NCBI GenBank assembly: GCA_947073495.1
Contig: CAMTMX010000007.1
Span: forward strand, 1 to 63,763
DNA from: an uncultured Porphyromonadaceae bacterium
GTDB lineage: Bacteria > Bacteroidota > Bacteroidia > Bacteroidales > Muribaculaceae
Reading direction: 5' to 3'
DNA: 63,763 nucleotides
Shown here: positions 1 through 7,501 of the stretch, in pieces
Numbering within the stretch: position 1 is the first letter of the stretch
Layout of the letters: each line of letters begins with the position of its first letter
The notes under the pieces: model-generated
Databases searched by the model: none
The model's input: the letters and a program-made list of their open reading frames with translations, nothing else
Told to the model about the DNA's origin: nothing
Translations under genes and position numbers: made by a program

Positions 1-1361
1 CTAAATATGAGCGCATTACGCTCAATCCGTTTGAGCCTCTTATGCCTCCGTTTGGGGCATTTTTTCTCCATGTGGAAACTCTTGCCGCTGCCCGAAGGCC
101 CGATGCAGAAGAAGTTGGCGTTGTCGGTCATCTTTACCTTGCCTTCTTTGCCGGTTATGTCGATGCACACCGGTAGCCCCCGGCGGTCGGTGTAATAGGT
201 GGTGAGAGGCGTGTCCTCGCATCCTTTGAGGTGTTCCTTGAAAAAGAGGCACAGGGCGGCGTCCGATAACGTGAGGAAGAGGTCGTAGTCGGGGTTGAAG
301 CCGTAGGCGTTGCCCGGAAAGGAGTCGATGAAAAGCTCAAGCTGGTTGTAGGCCGTGCGCGACGGCATTATGCCGCACTCGTAGAGCTTGGTTTCGAGGT
401 ACGAAGTCACGGGAGTAACCTTGTCCGGTGCGCAGCTCACTATGATGTTGAAGTTGGTATTTACAAGCAATGATGAATCCACAGCCAGGATGTTCAGCAC
501 CTCCTCGATGTCAGCCTTGGCGATTTTATTGCTGGGGTCGGGCATCGAGCCGTGACGCTTCGCCTTGCCCTGGAGCTTGCGGAGCAGTTTGCGCTGCCCC
601 GGTATCTGCACCACCTGGTTGAACACCACGCAGTCGGCGTGCGGCACCTCAGCGAGAAATGACAACACGTCGGTGGCTATCGGATAGCCGTTTACGCTTG
701 TTTCGGCATATGGCCTCACCACTGAGGGCAGGTTTATCTCGTCTATATCCACCAGCGGATATGAGCGTATAACGCGGTTCCCTGTCCTGAGATATTCGTC
801 TGAAGCCTTGAAATTCGTCATGGAGAAAGCCCCGTGCCGGAAGTGTAAGGCCATGAAGCGGTGTATGTACTCGCTCACCTCCGGTTTCGACAGCCTGCGG
901 TGCCGGATACCTTTCTCGGAAAGTATGTCATCCACCTTTGACACCTTGGAATGAAAGTCGAGCCACCGCTTGGGGTCGTACTGTACGAACTGCCCTTTGG
1001 GAGCTTCCTGCGTTATTATGAGATATGTCTTTATCTCGGTGTACCCGCGTCCATCGAAGTATGCGAAATAGCTGCGTGTCAGGTATTCCGCGCCGTCGGG
1101 TATCTCGTGGTGGTAGCTCTGGCGGCAGAATATGTCCTGCTTCTGAAGGGCGTACCCTTCGCCGAGGGTCTGCACTATGTTTGCGAGGACATCCTGAAAG
1201 AGCATATAACGCTCCGGGTCGGTGCATAGGCGCGGCACCGGATTAGTCATTGAGAATATCACCGAGGGGGAGCCCTTGGCGTCGAACAGCACAACGTCGC
1301 CGTCCGTTTCCTCCAGTTGGGCGAATATGCCGTCAAAGACTTTTTTATGCGTTTTTGCCAT
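1..1361 (-). CDS. traG: TraG-family conjugation ATPase, partial at window edge
   Basis: This is the VirB4-like ATPase that powers the mating-pair apparatus of CTnDOT-type elements. The frame opens at ATG 1361, three bases after the traF stop, with residues MAKTHKKVFDGIFAQLEE, and stays open to the window edge, so the gene is incomplete. The N-terminal TraG domain is followed by a Walker A motif, GPSGSGKSFHM, at about 69-101. After that Met the translation turns into a short, very basic stretch unlike TraG, where families normally continue with NSVV and a Walker B domain. The frame is not closed, so this could be an insertion, a rearrangement or an assembly edge. It is the last gene seen in the traE-F-G run and is presumably co-transcribed. 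Confidence 0.85.
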   Translation of the reverse strand, partial: MAKTHKKVFDGIFAQLEETDGDVVLFDAKGSPSVIFSMTNPVPRLCTDPERYMLFQDVLANIVQTLGEGYALQKQDIFCRQSYHHEIPDGAEYLTRSYFAYFDGRGYTEIKTYLIITQEAPKGQFVQYDPKRWLDFHSKVSKVDDILSEKGIRHRRLSKPEVSEYIHRFMALHFRHGAFSMTNFKASDEYLRTGNRVIRSYPLVDIDEINLPSVVRPYAETSVNGYPIATDVLSFLAEVPHADCVVFNQVVQIPGQRKLLRKLQGKAKRHGSMPDPSNKIAKADIEEVLNILAVDSSLLVNTNFNIIVSCAPDKVTPVTSYLETKLYECGIMPSRTAYNQLELFIDSFPGNAYGFNPDYDLFLTLSDAALCLFFKEHLKGCEDTPLTTYYTDRRGLPVCIDITGKEGKVKMTDNANFFCIGPSGSGKSFHMEKKCPKRRHKRLKRIERNALIF

Positions 1362-1364
1362 CTG

Positions 1365-1652
1365 TCAGCGTTTGAACAGGTTGTGATAAATGAAAATTCC
1401 ACGGTCACGTTTCTTGTTGTGGAGTCCGCCGCGCTGTTTGACATAGATTGTCACCAGCCCGACGGCGGCCATGACAAGCATGGCGACAAACCCGGCGAGC
1501 TTCCCCAGCGCGATTGAGAACACGATGAATCCCACGAATGACACGCCTATCGCCGCTGCCGCAAGCGTCAGGAAGCGTCCACGGATTCCCATGAACTCCA
1601 GTGGTTTCTGTAACCCTTTGAAAACAGGGTAGCCGTCGTTGTATGCCGCCAT
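1365..1652 (-). CDS. traF: Conjugative transposon protein TraF (DUF4133)
   Basis: A 95-residue small inner-membrane protein of the DUF4133/TraF family, a subunit of the Bacteroidales conjugation machine comparable in size and position to VirB3. The N-terminus, with its PVFKGLQKPLEFMGIRGRF segment, is family-typical. Two hydrophobic segments follow (about residues 30-47 and 51-68), then a basic cytoplasmic tail ending HNLFKR. It sits 24 bp after traE and 3 bp before traG, the conserved order in CTnDOT-like elements, so co-translation with traG is likely. Confidence 0.9.
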   Translation of the reverse strand: MAAYNDGYPVFKGLQKPLEFMGIRGRFLTLAAAAIGVSFVGFIVFSIALGKLAGFVAMLVMAAVGLVTIYVKQRGGLHNKKRDRGIFIYHNLFKR

Positions 1653-1676
1653 GAATGTATGGTTTTCCGCTTCCGG

Positions 1677-2033
1677 CTACTTGAAGAAGAGCGGCAACGC
1701 CTCGCTCAGTGCGATGAAGGCGATACATCCGCCGATGGTGAGCATGATGGTTTTCTTCACGTCCTGGTCGCCGTTCTGCATCTTGAAATAGACATTAAAC
1801 GCTCCTACCAAGACAATTACGGCTGCGATTGCCTTCATAAGATTGGAAACCGGGGTCTGGTAGGAGCTGACCTCCTGCGTGGCTTTCGTGAAGCCTGCGG
1901 CACCCTTGCTGGCGGCCATTGCGTCGCCGATGGCCACTGTGACGGCGGCGAGCGCGAGCGTGCCCTTGCGGGCGAACCCTGAGCGGCTGAAACGGGCCAA
2001 CGTCCTCAGGCATTTTGTTTTAATCTTCTGCAT
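1677..2033 (-). CDS. traE: Conjugative transposon protein TraE (DUF4134)
   Basis: A 118-residue DUF4134/TraE family protein, a pilin-like (VirB2-like) membrane subunit of the transfer apparatus. An N-terminal basic stretch and hydrophobic signal-like segment end near AMAASKGAAG. Then come the family-typical TKATQEVSSYQTPVSNLMKA region and two membrane helices. I chose ATG 2033 over the upstream ATG at 2081, because the longer form adds 16 uncharacteristic residues and would start inside three regularly spaced iterons (2067-2118) that look regulatory. traF follows directly. Confidence 0.88.
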   Translation of the reverse strand: MQKIKTKCLRTLARFSRSGFARKGTLALAAVTVAIGDAMAASKGAAGFTKATQEVSSYQTPVSNLMKAIAAVIVLVGAFNVYFKMQNGDQDVKKTIMLTIGGCIAFIALSEALPLFFK

Positions 2034-2066
2034 TTGCGATGATATTCGTTTTTGAAAAAAGTTATC

Positions 2067-2118
2067 GGGCGGTAAAGGCAATGCAGGGCGTTAAAGACAA
2101 CTTAGGGCGATAAAGGCA
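2067..2118. promoter_or_regulatory. Three 14-bp iterons with 19-bp period upstream of traE
   Basis: The motif GGGCGNTAAAGRCA occurs at 2067-2080, 2086-2099 and 2105-2118, each start exactly 19 bp from the last. The array ends 33 bp before the traE start and lies in the 155-bp gap between traE and the next upstream gene. Such phasing usually marks a multi-site operator. The binding protein is unknown; the HTH protein encoded at 2550-3137 is one candidate. Confidence 0.6.
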
Positions 2119-2188
2119 GTATTATAAAGAGAGAGTAGAATGGGATTTATTTACATAGTGATAAGTCAGGCCGGTGGCCGGGCAAGAG

Positions 2189-2545
2189 TTATGCCGCCTC
2201 ACACTTATATACAAGATTGTTGAGGTCGTCATATCTACCGGATTCAATGGCATTTTTTGTCTTACTTATCAGGCTATCTACGGGATAGCCGTTTGTCATT
2301 ACAGGCTCCTTATACCTGACCGCACCCATATTCTGCGGTACTGTCGCGGGCCGCGAATTGTCGCGATTGATCTCAACGGGTTCAAAACCGCCAGCAAGTC
2401 CGGATATGTCAATTTCGGCTTCCTCGTTTTTGGCTTCCTCGGATGCTTTCATTCGTTTTGCGGCCATAATATCCATAGTTACCAGACCTGCATAATATAG
2501 AATCAGCAGAATGAACAGCAGCGTTATGATTTGTCCGTATGTCAT
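2189..2545 (-). CDS. Small membrane-anchored protein of the tra leader region
   Basis: A 118-residue protein with one strong N-terminal membrane helix (ITLLFILLILYYAGLVTMDI, about residues 7-26) followed by a charged cytoplasmic domain ending in YKCEAA. I do not recognise a catalytic motif. It lies between a DNA-binding-type gene and traE, the position of TraD-like small proteins in CTnDOT-type elements, but I cannot confirm that family. The 4-bp gap to the upstream gene suggests one transcript. Confidence 0.7.
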   Translation of the reverse strand: MTYGQIITLLFILLILYYAGLVTMDIMAAKRMKASEEAKNEEAEIDISGLAGGFEPVEINRDNSRPATVPQNMGAVRYKEPVMTNGYPVDSLISKTKNAIESGRYDDLNNLVYKCEAA

Positions 2546-2549
2546 AGTG

Positions 2550-3137
2550 TCAGAGGTTTACGCATAGTTTGTTATCTATTGTTTCCCACGGCTCAAAGCT
2601 GAGGCCGACGCTTCTTCCGGCATTCTCGCGCCGATGGTCGCGTTCCATTTCCGGATGATAATACATCACATTCTGGCCGCGCTGTACTATATATCCGGCT
2701 TTCTTCAAGGCGTGCCGCAACTTTATCCGGTGCTTGTTGGTGACAACCTTTATTCTCGTCAGAGGGGCGAGTCCGAAGATGACGCGCCGTTTCTCCCGGT
2801 CGGTAATGTTTCTCCTTATACGTGAGCGTATTCGGTTCTCCTCTCTTTTTGAACGGTTAAGCCCCAGTTTGGAAATGATCCTTGCGACGGAACGTAGGGG
2901 GATGCCGGTTTCCAACGCGATTTCAGTATATGAGCGTGAGCTGTAAAGCCCGCGCACTTTTTCAGCGCGCTCCAGCCATTCCGGGTTGATGCCCTTGTCA
3001 AGACCAAGCTCATGAGCCTTGTTCGATAATGTCCTGCGGGATACGCCGAGCCGTGCGGCCATAACCGTGTCCGATATAGCCGGGTAGTTCTCCATGAGAT
3101 AAGTGGTTTCAGCCTCAGTCCAGTTTTTTCTTTTCAT
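2550..3137 (-). CDS. Myb/SANT-like helix-turn-helix DNA-binding protein
   Basis: A 195-residue basic protein. It opens with a Myb/SANT-like segment (KNWTEAETTYLMENYP) and a helix-turn-helix-like run (AARLGVSRRTLSNKAHELGL, residues 28-47). A second HTH-like segment follows (YTEIALETGIPLRSVARIISKLGL). Two such modules in tandem suggest DNA binding, perhaps to repeated sites. Its start overlaps the end of the DUF3408 gene by 4 bp, so it is translationally coupled. It may regulate transfer genes or process the element; no catalytic residues are evident. Confidence 0.75.
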   Translation of the reverse strand: MKRKNWTEAETTYLMENYPAISDTVMAARLGVSRRTLSNKAHELGLDKGINPEWLERAEKVRGLYSSRSYTEIALETGIPLRSVARIISKLGLNRSKREENRIRSRIRRNITDREKRRVIFGLAPLTRIKVVTNKHRIKLRHALKKAGYIVQRGQNVMYYHPEMERDHRRENAGRSVGLSFEPWETIDNKLCVNL

Positions 3138-3550
3138 ATATTGTCGTTTTTGTCAAGCAGTGACTTGTTTTTCTTTCTATAAGTCCTTAGCCGGGGAAGG
3201 AATGCTGTTATGAATGTCCTCACGATGGCATTGATTACGTCGGAGCGGCATTTGCGGTCGATGTCGCACTCATCGAGGGAGTCGGCAATATCCTTGTCAA
3301 TCATGCAGACCTTCCGCTCGTCTTTCCGTTCACGAAAACCGTAGGACGAAAGGTTTTCCATGAAAGCCTCCCATACCGGATCTGCTGCATCAATATTGAT
3401 GCAGGATTCGGCAGTATTACCGGGTTCCTGTATCCCGGCAGCCTCACGCGATGTAGTTGTTCCGGCAGCATGGCCGACAGGCGTAGCCACATTACGGATG
3501 CTTCCGAGCAGTCCGTCTATATCAGGGAAATTATTGTTATTGTTATCCAT
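3134..3550 (-). CDS. DUF3408-type conjugative transposon protein
   Basis: A 138-residue protein with a disordered Asn-rich N-terminus (MDNNNNNFPDIDGLLG) and a C-terminal half (about 80-138) resembling the ribbon-helix-helix-like DUF3408 fold of TraB/TraC proteins in Bacteroidales elements: a KVCMIDKDIADSLDE strand-helix followed by an Arg/Lys-rich helix. It overlaps traA by 8 bp upstream and the HTH gene by 4 bp downstream. A DNA-binding or partition-partner role beside the ParA-type ATPase is inferred from position. Confidence 0.75.
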   Translation of the reverse strand: MDNNNNNFPDIDGLLGSIRNVATPVGHAAGTTTSREAAGIQEPGNTAESCINIDAADPVWEAFMENLSSYGFRERKDERKVCMIDKDIADSLDECDIDRKCRSDVINAIVRTFITAFLPRLRTYRKKNKSLLDKNDNI

Positions 3551-4247
3551 TTTCAGTGTCAGCTTCGATGTGTCCGAATATTTCTTTGAAGATTGTGTCG
3601 AAAGCGGCCTGTGTGACCTCTAATTGTCCGTCCAGATCCGATAGTGTGCAGAAGCGTTCCATGTCTGCCCTTGAATTGATTTTAGGAGTCACAAGACCAT
3701 AGCGGCTGAATGTTTCCCTTGTTTCCTCCCACAGCATAAGCTCGCTACGGCGTCCGACCCTCGCGTCATGCCGGTTCGGCACGAGAATCAGACGGGCGTT
3801 CATTTTCCCGGCCATGACGTTTTTCAGCTTTTGCAGAAATGCGATGAATGTGGCGGTCGAGGGGATGGTAGTCCTGTCGTAGTGGTAGGGACAAATTATA
3901 TAGTCGGAGTTGGCGAACAATGTCACGAGTCCCTGCTGTTTTAGATTCCCCGGAGAATCGAATATTGCCACACACCGTGTTTTGCGGATGTTGCCTATGA
4001 ACCCGAATAGGGCTTCTTCCTTATTCAATGAAAAAGGAAGAACCTCATAGGGGATGGCGGTATCTCCCGAAGGATAGCGTTTCAGGTCGCTCTCACGCCG
4101 TTGCGCCAGACTCTCCTGCGAATCGCAGTCAATGACAATCACCGGGAGCCCCTTCTTTACAAGATAGTTGGCAAAAGTGACGCAGAGAGTCGTTTTCCCT
4201 ACGCCCCCTTTCTGATTGGCAAATGTTATGATTATTGATTCGTCCAT
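3543..4247 (-). CDS. traA: ParA/MinD-type ATPase TraA
   Basis: A 234-residue deviant-Walker ATPase, the first gene of the tra run in CTnDOT-type elements. The motif KGGVGKTT lies at residues 12-19, followed by VIVIDCDSQESL and a switch-like FDSPGN segment. I start at ATG 4247 (MDESIIITF), not 4286, because a TAATTTTG -7-like box lies at 4275-4282 on the minus strand. Transcription would then begin near 4268, downstream of the longer start. It overlaps the DUF3408 gene, suggesting a ParA plus DNA-binding partner pair for partition or transfer control. Confidence 0.88.
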   Translation of the reverse strand: MDESIIITFANQKGGVGKTTLCVTFANYLVKKGLPVIVIDCDSQESLAQRRESDLKRYPSGDTAIPYEVLPFSLNKEEALFGFIGNIRKTRCVAIFDSPGNLKQQGLVTLFANSDYIICPYHYDRTTIPSTATFIAFLQKLKNVMAGKMNARLILVPNRHDARVGRRSELMLWEETRETFSRYGLVTPKINSRADMERFCTLSDLDGQLEVTQAAFDTIFKEIFGHIEADTENG

Positions 4248-4274
4248 TACACCCTGGTTCAATGATTCATATGG

Positions 4275-4282
4275 CAAAATTA
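4275..4282 (-). promoter_or_regulatory. Candidate -7 promoter box for traA
   Basis: On the minus strand this reads TAATTTTG, matching the Bacteroides TAnnTTTG box. It lies 28 bp before the chosen traA ATG. No TTTG is visible at the ideal distance upstream, so the -33 element is weak or absent. Confidence 0.4.
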
Positions 4283-4305
4283 CCACGGTGCTTCATCGCG
4301 ATATG

Positions 4306-4322
4306 TAACTTTGGACACCTTT
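4306..4322. repeat. 17-bp direct repeat, copy 1
   Basis: TAACTTTGGACACCTTT occurs here and again, identical and in the same orientation, at 6688-6704. The two copies bracket mobB, mobA and the candidate oriT. The first eight bases also match a plus-strand TAnnTTTG box. Confidence 0.7.
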
Positions 4323-4373
4323 CTTCAAATCTTGGGAATTTATTGTGATACAGTTTTGCAGTCATAAAAGGAT

Positions 4374-4414
4374 AAAGCCTTGCAGACATCATATACTGCT
4401 GTCTGCAAGGCTTT
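4374..4414. terminator. 14-bp perfect hairpin after mobB
   Basis: AAAGCCTTGCAGAC (4374-4387) pairs perfectly with 4401-4414 across a 13-nt loop. It lies 36 bp past the mobB stop and ahead of traA, so it probably ends mobB transcription. The T-tract after it is poor. Confidence 0.65.
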
Positions 4415-4449
4415 ATGTCGCAATCGCGGCATGGTGACAAAATCCCTTG

Positions 4450-6012
4450 TCACATCTTTATGCTGTTTTCATCATCTATGCGGTTATAGTCGCCACGGTA
4501 GCCAACTTCCCACTCACGGTTTTCCCCACGTCCGGAAGCCGCGTCACGCATACCTCTTATGCCGCGTCCGGTTGTTTTGTCACGAGGCTTTTCAGTTGAT
4601 TGTCTGCGACGGAGTTTTTCAAATCTCCTGTATTCGAGCTTACGGGTGTCAAATCCGGCTTCCGAAAGATTGATGATTGTTTTTGATGAAAAATCTATTG
4701 CAAACCATTCATCGCCTTCATGTCTGATGTGGAACCCTGAAGAACGTATGGCGGCACGGAGATTTGTTATACTGTCATCATCAAAGAGCGGGTTCAGGTT
4801 ATTCACCGCGTCATGGTAGCCGTTATCCCGTGACGGGGTGAGCCTTACAAGTTCCGGAGTATTCACCTTATATATACGGCAGAGCAGGTCGCGCTCGGAC
4901 GCTGAGCCGGGATGGAAAGACTCTATCCTCCGAATCTTGTCATTCCGTAGAATTGTGGAGGCCATAAAATCCTTTAGCGGCCGTGTGATTCCTCCGCAAT
5001 ATATCACGCCTCGTCTTATGTATGCGTTACTGCGGAATAGTTTTTTGTTGATGGCCCATGTGTCTATTGTCGGATTATCCTCCAGCAGCCTGTCAATGAA
5101 AGCGTCGATACGTGCGAGTTTTTCTTCCGGTGTGGAGAAATCAAGAAGTGATTTTATAGACAACACCCATGCGCCGTTATATACGGTTTTGTTCGCATGA
5201 TCCACTATCATGTAGCCATAGGGATTGTCAGAGCGTCCGAAGAAAACGAGATCAATTCCCAGCTTGCGTTTAACCGCGTCCTGTAGTTCCCGGCGGTCGG
5301 AGCTTACATCCCGGTATTTCCGCAGCATGGCCCACAACTGCCTCCTGCGTTTGTCGTCAACACTGACCCTCTGGAATCTGTCGCTTATCTCGGCAAAGTT
5401 AATCTTTACCTGCACTGCACCGTCGCGCTTGATATACACGACATCGTTCTTCTCATACACCTCATAGCCCATCGAGGACATCAGGGCCTTGTATTGCGCG
5501 AATGTGGAGAATGTATAGGTCAGTGAGGCTGCAAGATCCTCACCGGCCTTTGCCTTTACATCATTTCCGACAAGCCTGTTCAACACGGCTTGTGACCTAA
5601 CCCTTTCATGGTGGTCGCTGATTTTCTTTCCGTCTGGAGAAATGCGGGAGGTGATTATATGTATATGTGTGTTGTCGGTATCGGTATGTGAATATACCAG
5701 CAAAGGCTGCCCCTCGCTTCCATATCCCATTTCACCGAGATACCTGTGGGCGAAATCAAGCAGTTCATCTTCCGATTTTTCATGTCCTTTGCAGGATATG
5801 GCCAGATGGAACTGGGCTTTTTTGATTCTCGAATTTCGGGAAGAGTAGGCTATCAAATAGTCCTGAAGCTCTTTCGGTGTCGGCTGTGAGAGTACCCCGA
5901 CATGGCCGAAATTGCTCATCTCAAGAAGGCGTGCCACTCCCAGGGCCACCTTTTTCTCATTATATGCAACTGCGTGAAAGTTGGAACTTGACGGAAGTAT
6001 TGTAGCTATCAT
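4450..6012 (-). CDS. mobB: MobB-type relaxase
   Basis: A 520-residue relaxase of the Bacteroides mobilization family (Pfam Relaxase, PF03432 type), which would nick one strand at oriT and lead it into the recipient. The metal-binding histidine motif is HTDTDNTHIHI at residues 109-119. The N-terminus (MIATILPSSSNFHAVAYNEKKV) fits the family; the nicking tyrosine cannot be fixed by eye. The remaining half is a charged, non-catalytic extension. It follows mobA by 88 bp, as expected for a relaxase and its accessory protein. No coupling-protein (VirD4/MobC) gene lies beside it in this window. Confidence 0.9.
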   Translation of the reverse strand: MIATILPSSSNFHAVAYNEKKVALGVARLLEMSNFGHVGVLSQPTPKELQDYLIAYSSRNSRIKKAQFHLAISCKGHEKSEDELLDFAHRYLGEMGYGSEGQPLLVYSHTDTDNTHIHIITSRISPDGKKISDHHERVRSQAVLNRLVGNDVKAKAGEDLAASLTYTFSTFAQYKALMSSMGYEVYEKNDVVYIKRDGAVQVKINFAEISDRFQRVSVDDKRRRQLWAMLRKYRDVSSDRRELQDAVKRKLGIDLVFFGRSDNPYGYMIVDHANKTVYNGAWVLSIKSLLDFSTPEEKLARIDAFIDRLLEDNPTIDTWAINKKLFRSNAYIRRGVIYCGGITRPLKDFMASTILRNDKIRRIESFHPGSASERDLLCRIYKVNTPELVRLTPSRDNGYHDAVNNLNPLFDDDSITNLRAAIRSSGFHIRHEGDEWFAIDFSSKTIINLSEAGFDTRKLEYRRFEKLRRRQSTEKPRDKTTGRGIRGMRDAASGRGENREWEVGYRGDYNRIDDENSIKM

Positions 6013-6100
6013 ATATTATGTTTAGATTTCTATATGTCTTGAAACCATTATCTCTATATGTTTTGAGCCGATAATGTAAGACAGACTGTATGACTTGCGG

Positions 6101-6496
6101 CTAAGAGCGTAGCCTTGTCGCTTTCTTGGCAATGTGAGCCTGTTCCTCCTTTATCGACACCACGAGCCTCGATACTTTTTCAATCAGGGGGGATAGATTA
6201 TCCCTGAAATAACTCTCGGACAGGATGCCGGCTACGGCAAGTTCGTTGGCTCGTTTGACAGCCTGATTCAGATTGCTCCCCATCCAGGACAGCTCATCTT
6301 GGAATTTGCGGCATAGCCGGGCTGTGTCGTTACACAATTCAAGGCGTGTCTTTGCATCGGTATCCGAAAACTCGTTGACCGCCATCCTTATAAAGTTGCT
6401 CACGCTGTGGTAGCGTTTCGATTTTTCACGGATTCCGGCAATTTCCTCAGGCGTAAGCCTCATTTCAAATCTTTCAGTTCGCTGCTTCATATCCAT
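6101..6496 (-). CDS. mobA: MobA relaxosome accessory protein
   Basis: A 131-residue protein with an N-terminal ribbon-helix-helix (ERFEMRLTPEEIAGIREKSKRYHSVSNF is the start of the fold; strand at 8-14). Helices including WMGSNLNQAVKRANELA follow, the conserved signature of MobC/MobA-type accessory proteins in Bacteroidales mobile elements. It would bind oriT and help the relaxase melt the nick region. It lies 88 bp before mobB, and the candidate oriT begins 17 bp upstream of its start. ATG 6490 is an alternative start. Confidence 0.85.
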   Translation of the reverse strand: MDMKQRTERFEMRLTPEEIAGIREKSKRYHSVSNFIRMAVNEFSDTDAKTRLELCNDTARLCRKFQDELSWMGSNLNQAVKRANELAVAGILSESYFRDNLSPLIEKVSRLVVSIKEEQAHIAKKATRLRS

Positions 6497-6512
6497 ATCA
6501 TTAATTCACGAG

Positions 6513-6646
6513 GAACGATGTGATTCTCCACCGCCGCGCAGTGGTCGGCAAGTCGCTTTTCCACGGGCAAAACTCGGTTTTGTACGGAGAAAAGCACAAC
6601 TTGCTACCCAATCTCTGCACGACAGGGCTATTACTCCACATCGTTC
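6513..6646. other. Candidate origin of transfer: nested inverted repeats
   Basis: The 644-bp gene-free stretch upstream of mobA holds four nested inverted repeats. The outer pair is GAACGATGTG (6513-6522) with 6637-6646. Inside are GCAAGT (6548-6553) with 6599-6604, GCTTTTC (6555-6561) with 6589-6595, and CAAAAC (6568-6573) with GTTTTG (6577-6582) around a 3-nt loop. Position beside mobA and the layered stem-loops fit an oriT. An attachment or recombination site is the alternative. The nick site cannot be read. Confidence 0.6.
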
Positions 6647-6687
6647 ACTCCGGCCACGAAGTTAGGCACCCCGTGACATACTGGCAT

Positions 6688-6704
6688 TAACTTTGGACAC
6701 CTTT
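6688..6704. repeat. 17-bp direct repeat, copy 2
   Basis: Identical to 4306-4322 (TAACTTTGGACACCTTT), same orientation. The following 6705-7060 region shows only the decamer repeats and AT-rich sequence, with no gene that I can support. Confidence 0.7.
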
Positions 6705-7066
6705 AATGTTTCAGGACCCGGTTATATCAAGATTGTATGACTTAAAGACATCAAGCCATACGGTAAATAATCCTGCAACCGATAAAATGGGTATGTTTTC
6801 AAGACTCGCGGACTTGCAAGGATATTCTCTATAAGATTGGATGTTGTCGAAAAATGCGACCTGCATATCATAAAGACATAAGACCTTAATCTATTCAAGT
6901 CATACAGTCTTTATATCTTCAAGACAATATTTCCGCTTTTTTTGATGTGATACAATGAATATGGCTTTAAGGGAAAAAGAGATTGTGTTATCAACTGTCC
7001 TTAATCTGCTGCGTCGGATAATTGTCAAAAGTTCAACGGTTTAGGCTGAATTTTATCGCTTGGAAA

Positions 7067-7098
7067 TTTGCATAAGTCGTTGAAATTTAGTATATTTA
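7067..7098 (+). promoter_or_regulatory. Bacteroides-type promoter
   Basis: TTTG at 7067-7070 is followed after 20 bp by TATATTTA at 7091-7098, one mismatch from TAnnTTTG. Transcription would start near 7105, giving a leader of about 36 nt before ATG 7141. Confidence 0.55.
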
Positions 7099-7140
7099 CA
7101 TTCCAATAATAGTGTTGGAACGAGTTAATACGCACTTGAT

Positions 7141-7344
7141 ATGTTTGAACTTTTACTGATTATATACCTGCTCCCTGTGGTTATTGTCGCAGCCTTGCTG
7201 TTGCGGCTGGCATTGTTCCTGCTCAAAAAGTCGATTAGGATTGCACTATGGGTAATCCGAAAGTCTGCACTACTCCTGAAACTGTTTGTAGTCTGGCTTT
7301 GGAACCGTACCGTCCGCAATCGTCCGCTTTCTCAATATCCGTAA
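7141..7344 (+). CDS. Small hydrophobic protein at the element end
   Basis: A 67-residue ORF encoding an almost continuous hydrophobic stretch (residues 3-28) and a second one (about 35-54) with a basic tail, so a two-helix membrane peptide. It is preceded by a good Bacteroides-type promoter. I do not recognise the family. It is the first plus-strand gene, facing the tRNA-Leu boundary. An entry-exclusion or unknown cargo role is possible but unsupported. Confidence 0.5.
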   Translation: MFELLLIIYLLPVVIVAALLLRLALFLLKKSIRIALWVIRKSALLLKLFVVWLWNRTVRNRPLSQYP

Positions 7345-7369
7345 TAGGGTGGAGCGGCTATGCTATGAT

Positions 7370-7501
7370 ATGAGTCTTGGAATGTGGGTCTGTTCCCTGC
7401 TGTGGATGCTTGTTTTAACGCTGGCCTTTGTGCGGCATTGTACGCAAGTGTTACCGCAAATGCAAACGGATGGTCGGATGTGGAGGCAAATGCGCAACTG
7501 A
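7370..7501 (+). CDS. Possible 43-residue membrane peptide
   Basis: ATG 7370 opens a 43-codon frame with residues MSLGMWVCSLLWMLVLTLAF, a single membrane helix, and a basic tail ending RQMRN. It lies 25 bp after the preceding small membrane gene and looks like a paired second peptide. A competing 71-residue frame at 7384-7599 encodes an odd tetrapeptide repeat (NAQL, NAEP, NAGL, NAEV). Only one of the two is likely to be real; the membrane version fits the neighbour better. Confidence 0.35.
   Translation: MSLGMWVCSLLWMLVLTLAFVRHCTQVLPQMQTDGRMWRQMRN

Larger units (their letters stand above)
6083..6910. repeat. Three copies of TGTATGACTT around mobA
   Basis: The decamer TGTATGACTT occurs at 6087-6096 and 6734-6743 on the plus strand and inverted at 6897-6906. 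The first and last copies belong to a longer exact 14-bp inverted pair, AGACTGTATGACTT (6083-6096) and its complement (6897-6910). They straddle mobA and the candidate oriT, and may be protein-binding sites of the relaxosome or of a regulator. Confidence 0.5.

Noticed and set aside
7-1246. Several 60-100-codon frames on both strands in the first 1.3 kb
   Set aside because: They are shadows of the open traG frame, which fits a known family throughout.
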